Assembly (NCBI GenBank): GCA_022494885.1 | Contig: JAGVSM010002778.1 | Location: forward strand, 1 to 64,000 | Source of the DNA: Micrasema longulum | Taxonomy: Eukaryota > Arthropoda > Insecta > Trichoptera > Brachycentridae | Reading direction: 5' to 3' | Length of the DNA: 64,000 nucleotides | Shown here: piece by piece, positions 51,851 to 62,465 of the stretch | Layout of the letters: each line of letters begins with the position of its first letter | Numbering within the stretch: position 1 is the first letter of the stretch | The notes under the pieces: model-generated | Database searches by the model: none | Told to the model about the DNA's origin: nothing | Seen by the model: the letters and a program-made list of their open reading frames with translations, nothing else | Position numbers and translations under genes: made by a program

Positions 51851-52947
51851 TCGGAGAGCTAATTCGTTCCAGCACTTAGGTGTTTTTAAGTTAACTTTAC
51901 GCTAAGACTCATATTAGGTCTTTCGCATTTTCAATCATCATTTTTGACTCTAATTTTTCTTTTTCGTTTTGATCTAATAACGTGTTGCCTACATTTTATA
52001 AACGCTTAAGCCGGTTATTGCGTGTAATTCTCGTTCAGTAAATACCGAATATCAACAACAGTAATCTTATTTATGAAGAATGTGCGTTTTCTTTAAACGC
52101 ACGACCATATTGAATTAACTTATATAAAACAAGTAAACGAAAAAATGTGTAAATTTACCAAATAATTTATTGAGTTTGACGGTCGAAAAAGCTTTCAAAA
52201 GAAAAGTCAAATGTTTTAGCACAAAAACAGTTCATTATAGGCGAACCATGAAATTAAAATTGAATCCAGATAAACAACGCTGAGTTTGTTTGCCGCGATT
52301 ATGAACGCTATCTTCATCTGTAAATATCGAGACGGTACACTTAACTTCTGTACTATCTCTATCTACCTCGGTATATAATACCGTCTTGCCACCTCCTGAA
52401 AATTTAGTCTGCGTTCCTTACTTCATTAAAATTGAAAATAGTTCTTATTTATGTTTTAAATAGGCTTCTGTGATAAAAAGTACCCACTTCGAAGCGTTTA
52501 TAAACTCCAGTAAATCCCAATTCAACCAAAAAATGCTCACTTGAACATGATTTTATATGACTTTCAACAATTACCAAGACGGTATGCATAACGATCGTCT
52601 GTATTTATCTACCGAGCGATTGCAAAGCCGGCTCTTTTAACGTTTCGATACGTACACTCAGAAATATAGTAAAACGGATGAAAAAATATAATATCTAAAT
52701 TTATGTTTTATACTGGCAACATTTCACGCCTGGATGCTCTTATACGTATGTTAATAGGGCAGAATCTAGCCACTGTGCATCTAAGCGTTTGTTTTAAAAA
52801 TTGACGTTCGACAGTTCGACTTGAAAATTTACTTATTACTCTCTCATTTTTTTACTAGGCTTTTAAGTAAAAAGTGCCAACCTAAGAACGGTTAAAAATT
52901 TAAAGAAATCGTAATTAAAGTAAACATTGCTTGGTGGAACAATTTTC
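51851..52947. other. unassigned
   Basis: Looks like unique sequence apart from the 50-bp repeat at 52287-52335 (see 39750). Slightly GC-richer around 52260-52420. No gene that I recognise. Confidence 0.3.
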
Positions 52948-53262
52948 GTGTCACTTTCAATGCGTAGATATGTGTATCGAGGGGTACTAGACTCGTCGGT
53001 AAAAACCGATGTACTTACATCAAAACTTGATGGTATCGGGGTATCGGTAGTGTATCTTCGTAATTCCTCGAAAGAAATTATCTTCAATATGACGTTATAA
53101 TAAAGCTGTCACTTACGTGCATAGATATGTGTACCGTGACGTACGCCTCATCTTGTTACATTTCGATGTTTCTGTCCATAACTTGACGGTGGGGGGTTAA
53201 TAGTGTATCTTTGTAATCGTTCGAGAGAATTAATCTTTAAATATACCATCGTGGTGACTGTA
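52948..53262. repeat. diverged tandem duplication, period 158
   Basis: TGTCACTTTCAATGCGTAGA, TATGTGTATCG and CGTAATTCCTCGAAAGAAAT (first unit) are repeated as TGTCACTTACGTGCATAGAT, ATGTGTACCG and GTAATCGTTCGAGAGAATTA 158 bp later. Confidence 0.65.
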
Positions 53263-53689
53263 TGAAATCCTTAGTTTCCCTTCCCATCAGATCCGAAAAG
53301 GGCTATAAGGTAGTTCCTTAGTAGTTACAGGGACTTGCATGAAGGGGATCGGTAAAGTTTATGTCAATTTAAAAATAAATGTAATAATGAAAATCAGATA
53401 TCGTTAAATTTATATTAAATACAGCAGAAAGATTTTTGTTACGGGATTATGTAATATGGTCATGAGTGGGATGACAATATCCTAGATAAGCCTTTCATAC
53501 AAAACGACAAACTCACAGTTAAACGGACAATGAAACCAGTGATTACAATTATAATCGCGGATTACAAAATTTAAATATGAAAACATATCTAAATTTAATA
53601 TATAGAGTTTTTCTGCTGACATTTCTTGGCGGAACTGCATTTTAATTATAATAATAAAAATACGTAAATAGTTTTATCCTACTTTTATT
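53263..53689. other. unassigned
   Basis: No gene or repeat that I can place. Confidence 0.25.
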
Positions 53690-53745
53690 TATAATTTTTT
53701 ACCAGTAACCGGGTTTCGTCGTGACCGACATCGTCAGAACATTCT
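53690..53745 (-). ncRNA. hammerhead ribozyme candidate, intact core
   Basis: Minus strand: CUGACGA (53737-53731), stem II GUCG GUCA CGAC, GAAAC, stem III CCGG UUA CUGG (one G-U pair), then the cleavage-type UA. All conserved core bases are present (CUGANGA, GAAA, UH). Stem I is weak by eye. This is the best hammerhead in the window, in the minimal form known from PLEs. The downstream AT-rich stretch to 53640 may belong to the same element. Confidence 0.6.
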
Positions 53746-53776
53746 GTAATTTTATTATTATAATTATATCTAAATT

Positions 53777-54035
53777 TGTTGCAACAGAGAGAGAAAATAT
53801 TTTTGAGGAGGGAATATGGAGGTCAAGGCACACCACTTTACACACAGTGTAACATTCACCATTCTGCCCATGTTTAAACATCCACATTTTCTCAATTATT
53901 CTATCTGTTGACTTTTGTGAAGTAAAAGAGCTGAAACCTTAATCATGTGGGTGAGATTCATCCGGCTGAACCATATCACCTACTAGGCAACGCCTGAAAA
54001 ATTTTTTCCAAAAAAGTAACTCTAATTTCTATTAA
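53777..54035 (+). repeat. family P module B
   Basis: TTGCAACAGAGAGAGAAAAT, CACTTTACACACAGTGTAAC, CTATCTGTTGACTTTTGTG, AAGAGCTGAAACC, GTGGGTGAGATTCATCC and CCTACTAGGCAACGCCTGAA in the standard order, second subtype. Part of the core (GGGCTTATGACCTG) is deleted. Confidence 0.8.
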
Positions 54036-54039
54036 ATTT

Positions 54040-54310
54040 TTGAGGTATGACCACCTCAGTCTTTACAATAGTTTCCGGTGTATAGAGAGTGTGCTTTTCT
54101 CTCATCACCGTATCTTCACCCTACTGTTCTCCAGTTTTCTCCCGCACAATCTAGCCACCTTTTCCTTGGTCTGCCTTACAGCCGTTTTCATTGGGGTATC
54201 CACACGGTTAAACCTTATGGTGCCTTATCGTCTGCCATTCTCTCTGCGGGTTCACGCATCGCAGCCTTTGAGACATACAAAACTTAAAAATTGTTTTATT
54301 CTGTACTGAA
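54040..54310 (+). other. unrecognised GC-richer patch with open frames
   Basis: Two overlapping plus frames (89 codons at 54040-54309 and 69 codons at 54078-54287) over a pyrimidine-rich, GC-richer patch (CACCTTTTCCTTGGTCTGCC). Neither has motifs that I can name. May be part of a decayed repeat. Confidence 0.25.
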
Positions 54311-54544
54311 TTTTACATTTATTGATTACTTCCAAAATTTTTCGTTAAATTTTTGCCCAAGGGCGATGAATTTGGAAATATTTCAGATTTAATAAAAAGT
54401 TTTTATAGTGCACGCATTTAAGTATAACTCTAATAAGGACAAATGAACATGCAAAATACCTACAACAAACCCTAACTTCTTTAAATGCGTGATTTTTTAA
54501 AATAAGGTTGTTTAACTTAACATTATTTTTGGTACGTGTACTTG

Positions 54545-54885
54545 TACAAATCTGGATTTTCTCCCAAGGGGGAGTAGGTATATATTTTTATTTATATCCC
54601 TACAGATATGAGGTGACTTAACTTCAATATCAATACATAGATGGCCCTCCAACTCGCTTGTGGATGGTTTCTCAAATTCATAACATAAATACAAAAATCA
54701 AAAATGTTACCGGTGTGGGTATTCGCTAATATGCGGAATGGGGAATGTTGTAGTACTTAAAGTGGCCACTTAACCCAGCCAATGACAGGTCATAAGCCCT
54801 GTAAACGCTCGAATATCCATAATCCTGAATTTGAAATAAATTCTACCTCATCTCTGTAGGGATATAAATAAAAATATGTTTAACT
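54545..54885. repeat. family P element, decayed
   Basis: Left arm TCTGGATTTTCTCCCAAGGG (module A), then TTTATTTATATCCCTACAGA. Right arm (54735-54850): AAAGTGGCCACTTAACCCAG, CCAATGACAGGTCATAAGCC, CTCATCTCTGTAGGGATATA. The ends TTTATATCCCTACAGA and TCTGTAGGGATATAAA are inverted. Confidence 0.7.
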
Positions 54886-56104
54886 TAAGCTGGCGCGTTT
54901 GCAAAACTCACCCAAACGCGTTAAAAATCTATAGGATGTTGATACAAAAAAAGTTTATATTAAATTTAAACCAAATGTGCTAACTTTATTGTTTATCAAT
55001 AAGTGCATTTTAATTACACTGTATTAATTATTATTATAATTAACATAAAATGTTAAATAAAAAACATGCTTGTTCAAAAATAAATAAATATATGACATTT
55101 TCTTAAGTTTTTTATGTTTTTATTTCCAAATTTTTTGTTTACATTCGGCACATTTTTTATTACATAATATATAACTTTACAACTATACATGAAAACGAAA
55201 AAATCCCACAAAGGCAAAATCTGCGCGTGGGTATACTAAATCTAGAATACGTAAATCTCTGGTGTAATTGCATTATACATTTTTAAAAAAACATATAAGT
55301 AAAAATTAAATGTTACATTCAAGTTATTTTGTGATTGTTTGTTTTCGATAATCGACATATAGGTACATGATTTGAATAAATGAAAATATATTTATGAGCC
55401 AGTATTAATACATAAACATCGAATACATATTATCATATTGTTACTATTAAGAATCGCAGCGAAATTCAGACCACCGCAGAAGCATTCTGTGTATATTATA
55501 ATATGGTAATAACCATACTATGCAACTAATAAAGCAATAGTTGTATATGTGACGCTTATAAGCGTGTCTGAGCACGAGAGAAACAAATATTATTTTTATA
55601 ATGCGTATGCCGTGCGACGTCATACCATGAGCTTATTCATAGATACTACACAATGCGTTTGTGTAAGTATTGCGAACGCGCTAGCTTTAAAAAATCCACC
55701 AGTGCGTAAAACGCTGTTTGTGTTGTGTTTTTTCTCTTCAACATAAGTTTCCGCATCCAATTGAATTAGTGACGCGTTGCTGCAATGTTCGATATTGATA
55801 CAATGTAAACCACAGACAAAACACGCAACAATTTAACAAAAAACCATAGCTTCTTTGAAGTATGGAACGATTTTGTTTGTTATTTTCATTTTTTGAATGT
55901 TGGAACCTTTTTGTGTTAAAAAATGGACACACAGTACTCTCTTTTTTCTATTTTCAACGCACAACAAATTCCACGGCTAAATGTGACTCAGATGATCAAT
56001 AAAAACAACAAAATAAAAGTTTAGATTGGGGCAAAGTTTCTTCTTGCATGTTTTTACTTCATGTTTTGAGTATGTCCATATTTAAAAAAAATAAAAATAT
56101 ATTT
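54886..56104. other. unassigned
   Basis: AT-rich. 55545-55760 is slightly GC-richer, with a 65-codon plus frame without recognisable motifs. No gene could be supported. Confidence 0.25.
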
Positions 56105-57178
56105 AACTTTTTGTACATAATGTTATTTGTACATTGGCGGGCTTATTGCCAAATGGCAATTTCTTCCAACCAACCAACCAATAAAATAAAAGTTTTATTT
56201 TTATAATTCAAGTTACAGAACATATTCAATAGAAAAAAAAGATTAAAAAGCTAAAGATATATAAAAATATAAATAAAAGTATTTGTTTATAAATTACCTT
56301 AAATTAAAACTATTACTCAATGAGAAAAAGGAAAATAGAGAAAAGAGGAAAAAGGAAAGGAGGAGAGGTTGAGGAAGAGAAAGGAGATGTTTCTTCAGAC
56401 GTGATTCAAATAGAGATAATGTAGTAACATCTTTGATGGTGGATGGGAGATGATTCCACAGTCGAGCCGCATGTACACTATATGAGTTAGAGAAGAAAGA
56501 AGAACTGTGGATGGGTATTAAGAGAGCGCCTTGAGAATTAGAACGAAGAGGTAAACCATGAACTGATAAGCGTTGAAATTTTTCACGCAGGTATATAGGA
56601 GCGTTAGGACTATGAAGTACATTGAACAGAAGTGAGAGGGAGTGATAGTCTCTCCGCTGTCTAATTTTGAGCCATTTCAGTTGCCTACGATAATCAGAAA
56701 TGTGGTCATATTTCCTAAGACCAAAAATGTACCTTATACATGTATTCTGAAGTCGTTCAAGTTTATCGAGTTGCTCACAGCTTAAATCAGTCATGGAAAC
56801 ATCAGCGTAATCTAGAATGGGTAGTAGTAATGCTTGTACAAGGGTGCATTTGGTATTAATGGGTCAGAATTTTTGCAACCTTTTAAGTGAGTGTAGACTG
56901 AAAAATATTTTGCGGCTTAATTCATTAATATGAGCTCGCTAGCAGAGATGTTCATCCGTTAGTACTCCTAGATTTTTTTACGGATTTCCTGTATTGATTA
57001 TTGGTAACATTGACATTAAGAGGATTAAGTGAAGATACGTCTAGCTTACTAAGCAATCTTTGAATTCCCGCAAACATAATTTGTGTTTTAGATGGGTTTA
57101 TTAGAAAACCATACTCTTTTGTCCATGTTGACACGCAATTTAGTGTATTTGTCATCAATTCTGTTGCTTCCGTTCCAT
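56105..57178 (-). mobile_element. LINE 3' end, 1.07 kb, with conserved terminal hairpin
   Basis: Minus strand from 57178: TEATELMTNTLNCVSTWTKE, YGFLINPSKTQIMFAG (the L.LNPxKTQ.MxFG block after the polymerase active site), then with one frameshift and one stop NELSRKIFFSLHSLKRLQKF, CTLVQALLLPILDYADV, and the open frame 56794-56294. The 3' UTR has the hairpin ATTGCC ATTT GGCAAT (56145-56160), followed by AAGCCCGCC, and an A-rich end near 56105. It is cut at 57178 by family P. Confidence 0.85.
56294..56794 (-). pseudogene. LINE reverse transcriptase C-terminus (166 codons, open)
   Basis: MTDLSCEQLDKLERLQNTCI, RYIFGLRKYDHISDYRRQLK, WLKIRQRRDYHSLSLLFNVL, then SVHAARLWNHLPSTIKDVTT, LSLFESRLKKHLLS. 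In order these are the LxRLQNxCIR, RR..H.L.L.F..L, ARLWNxLP and F+xxLKxHL motifs of an insect LINE polymerase tail. The frame is intact, but the catalytic domain is absent and the upstream reading is broken. Confidence 0.85.
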
Positions 57179-57697
57179 ATGTTTGCAGACTGGCTGTATT
57201 TCCTCCCTAGGTAGTTATTTAGATCTAAATTGGTTGAAACGGATAGGGGAAACATTTTTGAGAAGGGAATATGCACTTTACATTATGCATTTATGATTGT
57301 CATTGGCTCGTTTAAGTGGCCACTTTACACGCTGTGTAACATTTACCATTTTGTCTATGTTTAAACAACTACGTTTCCTCAACTTTTCCATCTGTTGACT
57401 TTTGTGAAGTAAAAGAGCTAAAACCTTCATCATGTGGGTGAGATTCATCCGGCTGAACCAAATTACCTACTAGGCAACGCTTGAAAACAATTTTCCAATT
57501 TTTATACTTCTTCTTTTACCAGGTTAATTCAACAATGTTTGAGTATGTCCAAATGCTTGCAGACTGGCTGGATCTCCTCCTTAGGGAGTTGTTTATATTT
57601 AAGTTTATTTTAACAAAGAGGGAAAACATTTTTGAGAAGAGGAACATGGAGATCCAGCCAGCCTGCAAGCATTTGGACATATTCAAACATTGTTAAA
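57178..57697. repeat. family P compound element, second subtype
   Basis: Order: module A plus (57178-57222), B plus (57230-57520), A plus again (57533-57590, AACAATGTTTGAGTATGTCC), B start plus (57600-57650), A minus (57651-57697, CATATTCAAACATTGTT). The last A pair forms an inverted repeat of about 45 bp. The locus therefore has both direct and inverted copies of the same module. Confidence 0.85.
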
Positions 57698-57869
57698 GTA
57701 AAACTTAATCAAGGAATTATATTCATTAGTTATTTAAGATTAATACTTTTTTCTTACGCAGATTTGCTCAGTTGTCAGCAATGTGCAATATTGTGATAGA
57801 AGAATTTGAATACATGATCATTTACCAAAAGGGAAACGTCTTTTATAAAAAGAAAATCTATGTATTTAC

Positions 57870-58055
57870 CATGATCATTGCGTTTTTGTATCGTACAATA
57901 ACAATTCTGTCAAGATGGTCGATTACGATTCCTTCAACGACTTCTACAGTCAAATTGTTAACAAATTTTGACATTGAATAAAGAATATCCCATGACGGGA
58001 GGCAACAATGAATGACACTCGTGGTCAATCTAGGCATTTCGTTTCGTTTAGCGGA
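57870..58055 (-). CDS. candidate host exon, unrecognised protein
   Basis: On the minus strand a 186-bp interval is open in one frame (62 codons, starting SAKRNEMPRL and ending YKNAMIM). It is preceded by an acceptor-like CAATTACAG and followed by a donor-like G|GTAAAT. Both ends fall in phase 0, as for a cassette exon. The codons look balanced, the residues mixed (VVEGIVIDHLDRIVIVRY), and G+C is higher than in the flanks. No domain is recognised, and no neighbouring exon was found. The opposite strand is also open (57760-57981, after a good acceptor TTTTTTCTTACGCAG), so the strand is uncertain. Confidence 0.3.
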
Positions 58056-58334
58056 CTGTAATTGATTTAACAAGCTGATTCGAATAAAATTACAAAGTGG
58101 AAAAAACGGGTTATGAACATTATTATGTTGGAATTATATTAATGTGTTCCAGCTGATACTAATTATTGGCCTACATTTTATATTGTTGACACCGCTGCAC
58201 GACCTTTTAGAAATTTTGTTAAATGCCTGTCTTTTTATTTGGCATCCGTGGTATTGATTAGATTTAGTTTATTTTTTTAAATAAACATTATCATTGCAGT
58301 AATAAAAAGACCGTAACAAATGAAAATATATTCG
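58056..58334. other. unassigned
   Basis: No gene or repeat that I can place. Confidence 0.25.
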
Positions 58335-58849
58335 GTTTCATTCACTTGGGAATTGCCAAACTATGAACAATATAAGGGCTTTACTGGCTATAGTTTCATT
58401 CCGTTAATAACATGTTATTTGCGGTAAACTGTATTTCCTAACAGGGACAAATATTTATTTATTATATATACGGCCTAAACCAATTACAACAGTTACATTA
58501 AGAAAGTTTCCATTCACTTGGGAATTGCCAAACTATGAACAATATAAGGGCTTTACTGGCTATAGTTTCATTCCGTTAATAACATGTTATTTGCGGTAAA
58601 CTGTATTTCCTAACAGGGACAAATATTTATTTATTATATATACGGCCTAAACCAATTACAACAGTTACATTAAGAAAGTTTCCATTCACTTGGGAATTGC
58701 CAAACTATGAACAATATAAGGGCTTTACTGGCTATAGTTTCATTCCGTTAATAACATGTTATTTGCGGTAAACTGTATTTCCTAACAGGGACTAATATTT
58801 ATTTATTATATATACGGCCTAAACCAATTACAACAGTTACATTAAGAAA
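58335..58849. repeat. 172-bp tandem repeat, three units
   Basis: Units start at 58340, 58512 and 58684 (ATTCACTTGGGAATTGCCAA). The copies are almost identical; one visible difference is GGGACAAATA in units 1-2 against GGGACTAATA in unit 3. The last unit is complete but for about 6 bp. Confidence 0.95.
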
Positions 58850-59106
58850 TATAAATGCAAGAAACTGAACAAAAAAACATAAAACTATTTAGCAAAGACA
58901 AACAAGGGCAAAACAATAATTGTATACAATATATTCATAAAAACGAAAGACCTAAGACTCCGAGCTAAACCATGCCAACCCTCCGTTTAAAAACAAATTT
59001 GTTTTATTTATTTTATTATAATGAATAACCACAAAGTTAGTGCTTGAAATATAAAATGTATATTTTTAAACTTACCTACAATTGAATGATTTGTTATTAC
59101 GTTTTA
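58850..59106. other. unassigned
   Basis: No gene or repeat that I can place. Confidence 0.25.
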
Positions 59107-59283
59107 TATTACGCAAGAAACTAATGACAGATCGAAAGCCCTGTAAATGCTCATACATTATTATTCCCTTCTCTCAAATGTTCTCCGTCTAGTTTGTAAT
59201 ATTTTGGTCATAATAACTTTCTAGGGGGTGAAATTAAGTCATCGTATACATACATTTGGACAAACTCAAAAAATTGCCGATAA
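59107..59283 (-). repeat. family P right end
   Basis: AATGACAGATCGAAAGCCCT, TATTCCCTTCTCTCAAATGT, TTCTAGGGGGTGAAATTAAG and CATTTGGACAAACTC match B start and A in minus orientation, diverged. Confidence 0.75.
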
Positions 59284-59969
59284 TTGAATTTATTCGTTGT
59301 TTTTCGAACAGTTTTTATTAAATAAGAAACTTTATTTGAAGGGTGTATACAATTTATTAATTTGATTTACGTAATAAACTTTCAGACGGATACAATCTCG
59401 TTTTTTGCTAAAAGTTTGAATTCATAATTACTCTGGCCTCGTTTTAATTTTCCCCTTTTTAAGTATAAATTAAAATGTTTTTCTCTCAGTAAATATGATA
59501 AACAACAAAACTGGTCTTTGAAATGGATATTCCTTTTTAATAAGAGTGCTTTTCTTTACTCGCGGTTAAAATTCAATTTCATATTATTAAATTGCGTTTT
59601 AAATTAGTATAAAGTAATATGAAAATGAAATCACGAGGCCCGAAAGGCCTCGTTCCCTACAATGTAACAGTCTGCGACAGCTACAATTATATATTAGTAG
59701 TTTATCATTTGTATATTTGTTTAGATTAATATAGGTATATTTTTTGCGCATAAGTTAACATAAAAAAATAATTAGGATAATCAAAATAAATTTGAAAAAA
59801 TATTGGAAAAGTTTATTCTCATTTATAACGTTTTATTAGTTTATTTTATCAAAAAACATTGACTTACACATGGACAAACACACAAAGATTACATTCAAGA
59901 CATAATATTATTATACAGCTAGACCTGTCACCTTTTGTAACGTTCACAGCATCCGATGTGAAACGAACT
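59284..59969. other. unassigned, one strong hairpin
   Basis: CGAGGCC CGAAA GGCCTCG at 59633-59651 is a perfect 7-bp stem with a 5-base loop. It resembles the terminal hairpins of LINE 3' UTRs, but no LINE is evident around it. Confidence 0.4.
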
Positions 59970-60108
59970 GTAATTACAATATTTGAGATTGTCCAAATGT
60001 TCGTAGACAAAAGACTGGATTTCACCCCCTCGGGAGTCATTAAGATTAACAAATTACAACAGGAATGGATAATACCTTAAATATTCTTCATCCTTGTTGT
60101 AATTTGTT
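59970..60108. repeat. family P short hairpin form
   Basis: Module A plus (ACAATATTTGAGATTGTCC, GGATTTCACCCCCTCGGGAG), then AACAAATTACAACAGGAATG, then at once its complement ATTCTTCATCCTTGTTGTAA, TTTGTT. The B module is reduced to its first 25 bases, inverted. Confidence 0.8.
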
Positions 60109-60675
60109 GAACAGTAATTAAATAAAAGAACTACGCTTGAAAAATTCGTTTACAAATAATAACATATTTTTTGAAAAAGGAAAACATAAGTAAATTTTAG
60201 AAAAATAAAAAGCGTAAATAAATGGCTTGTCAATAAATTATGGAAACAGATTAAATAATAAATTGTTTTTGAATTATCAAAAGTATCTTATGAAAGTATG
60301 AAATCACTGTGAATGGAGTTGAACTAAAAAAGGTAGATGAATTTGTGTATCTGGGAAGTATGTTTACTAGAGATGGAGTGACTGAGAAAGATATTGAGGA
60401 GGGTGGTGCCGGAAACAGACTGAATGGTGCACTTAAGTCAACCTTTCCCAATTAATGTTTCTCGCTAGAGGCAAAATTAGCCATTCACAATGGAGTTCTC
60501 GTGCCGACCCTGATGTATGGGAGCGAATTATAGACTTGGAAAAACAGGGATAAAAGTAGGGTGAATGCTATCGAAATGCGATCTTCCTGGGGAATGTATG
60601 GTAAAATTTTATTCGATGAATGCACAATGTCAAGATCGGTGCATTATTTAAAGCTGAGATTAAGCATTATCGACA

Positions 60676-60862
60676 TGTTATTGGACTTTGCAACAATGGT
60701 GATTGGACTCATAAAGGTAATAAACCAAAATCAGTGATTGAACATCCCATTTCCAAGACAAACAAAAACGATTTTTCCCGAGTATCTTAGCCTTGTACAT
60801 GACACGTAAGGCTACTAAATACAGGGGTTCAAGTATAAATTTTAAAAATATATAAAAAAAGC
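60676..60862 (+). mobile_element. small insertion with target duplication, origin unknown
   Basis: About 185 bp ending in an A/T-rich tail (TTTTAAAAATATATAAAAAA) and flanked by AGCATTATCGACA and AGCACTATCGATA. The tail and duplication point to retrotransposition; the body matches nothing else here. Confidence 0.55.
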
Positions 60863-60999
60863 ACTATCGATAAAATCAAGAAAGGAGCTCTGCGTTGGTT
60901 TGGACGTGTAAAGCAAATGGACAGCGAAAAAACGGCAAAAAGATTAACAATGCGAATGTTGATGGATGTAGAAATAGAAGAAGATCAAAAAAGACATGG

Positions 61000-61682
61000 T
61001 ATTATTTATTTTTTTTATTTAGGAAAAACAACATTATTAAATGAGAATCAAAATATGAAAAATAGTACATACATCTAGTTAAAGTTCTTCACAAATATTA
61101 TGAGAGAACATGTTACACAGTAAAGAAAAAAAATATATAATATGAGACAAGAGACAAAAAGAGCACGTAAGAAGGTTAAGGGATGCCGAAATAGAGTGTA
61201 GGAGTGGAAGAGAAGGATTTGAATAATATAGTTGACCGATTCAAAATTTTGAAATGATAATAACATAAACATAATTGAAGGAACATAAACTTATTACACA
61301 CGGACAAATGTTTAATTTTACAGTGTTTCAAAAAGTTTTTTTTCGAAGTCACAAAATTTTGTATCAAAAATATCTTAATGGGGACAAAGTAAGTTTAATA
61401 TTGAGTAGCTACGATAAATAAACGAGTTTTGAACATATTTTTTGGGCAATGAATTATAAAAAAATTAACTTGTCGTGTTGACTTTACGGGACAATTGATT
61501 GAAATACGCTCATAGAAATATGGACTATCGATAAAATTGTTTAAAATTTTAAAGAGAAAAGACAGATCAGAAAGGTTCTACGTTTAGTAAGGGGAGTTAA
61601 ACTGTGAGAGGGAAAAGAGTCTTTATACGAGTCAAAATAAGTATGAGATTTACGATCAAGAAGTTTAAGGAGTCTGTTCTGT
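61000..61682 (-). mobile_element. LINE 3' end inserted in another LINE
   Basis: Reverse complement copy of the LINE at 12955-13565. Minus strand: NRLLKLLDRKSHTYFDSYKD, SLTPLTKRRTFLICLFSLKF, then frameshifts. The 3' UTR ends with the tail complement TTATTTATTTTTTTTATTTA at 61001-61020. Confidence 0.8.
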
Positions 61683-61795
61683 ATGACCAAATCCAATAAA
61701 TGCTTGGAGATGGACATGCGAAAAGTCGGAATAATCGGCGCGTTTGGGTGAGAAGATGTACGAATGTAGAGGAAGCGAGATCTGTGTGCATAGAT

Positions 61796-62465
61796 ATAGT
61801 GATATAAGTAACCTGGAGTTTGCACCCGTTGTGTGGAGCCCGTAATACACAACAAACATTGAAAGGATTGAAAATGTTCAACGAAAATTTTTACAATGCC
61901 TAAATTATAAAAACAATAAAACGCTTTGCACTTACAGCCATTCTGCTAAACAAAATGGATATTTTGAAAATAGGCGCGCTATATGTGAATTACGCTATTT
62001 ATATAAATTATTAAAAGATAAAGTAGACCTAAACTCCAAAATAAATCTTAGAGTCCCTTTTCGCGTGACAAGAAATAAGTATTTAATTACCTATGCACAA
62101 CACTATATCCTATATTGTTCTTGCTCAAACTATAATGCTTTTTTTTCATCTATTGATCTATTTTACATGCCCCTTAATTTATTCAAAAATAAATTAAGAC
62201 TCATTATTTCTGGCTGCGATACGCTTCCACTTAATATTCAATGATGCTCACGCTTACACACACCTGAACACTTACTCCCACACAAATACACACAAACACA
62301 CTACTACATTTACTCTCATGCAAATACACACAAACACACCCTTTCGTTTAACCTAAATTTAATATTAATGATTTTTATTTAGAAACTTCGCTAGTCAGTC
62401 TTTAAACCGTATTTTATTATGTTAAATAATTGTTTACTGTTTGTTTCTGTAAAATAAATGAAATG
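61796..62465 (+). mobile_element. LINE 3' end, almost intact ORF end
   Basis: Plus strand: SNLEFAPVVWSP, one stop, YTTNIERIENVQRKFLQCLN, GYFENRRAICELRYLYKLLK, INLRVPFRVTRNKYLITYAQ, SIDLFYMPLNLFKNKLRLII, ending DTLPLNIQ at 62243. The LExAxxVWSP, IExVQRKFL, RR...ELR.LYK and F.VP.RxTRN motifs are in order. The 3' UTR has CACA-rich repeats (62260-62345) and a tail AATAAATGAAATGAAAATAA. Only one stop is seen in about 145 codons. Confidence 0.85.

Larger units (their letters stand above)
60290..61795 (+). pseudogene. LINE reverse transcriptase C-terminal copy with two insertions
   Basis: From 60295: VNGVELKKVDEFVYLGSMFT, RDGVTEKDIEEGGAGNRLNG, LAIHNGVLVPTLMYGSE, then NAIEMRSS. It is interrupted at about 60676-60862 by a small insertion with an 11-13-bp duplication (AGCATTATCGACA/AGCACTATCGATA). 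It then resumes with KKGALRWFGRVKQMD to about 60999, is interrupted by a minus-strand LINE (61000-61682), and resumes with QMLGDGHAKSRNNRR, VRRCTNVEEARSVC to 61790. Same family as 7562, 16090 and 29500. Confidence 0.8.

Noticed and set aside
58335..58849. CRISPR-like array
   Set aside because: Units are contiguous 172-bp tandem copies without unique spacers, and the genome is eukaryotic.
59060..59085. AG|GTAAGT on the minus strand near 59070 as a second recursive splice site
   Set aside because: The upstream sequence is not pyrimidine-rich, so only the bare hexamer matches.
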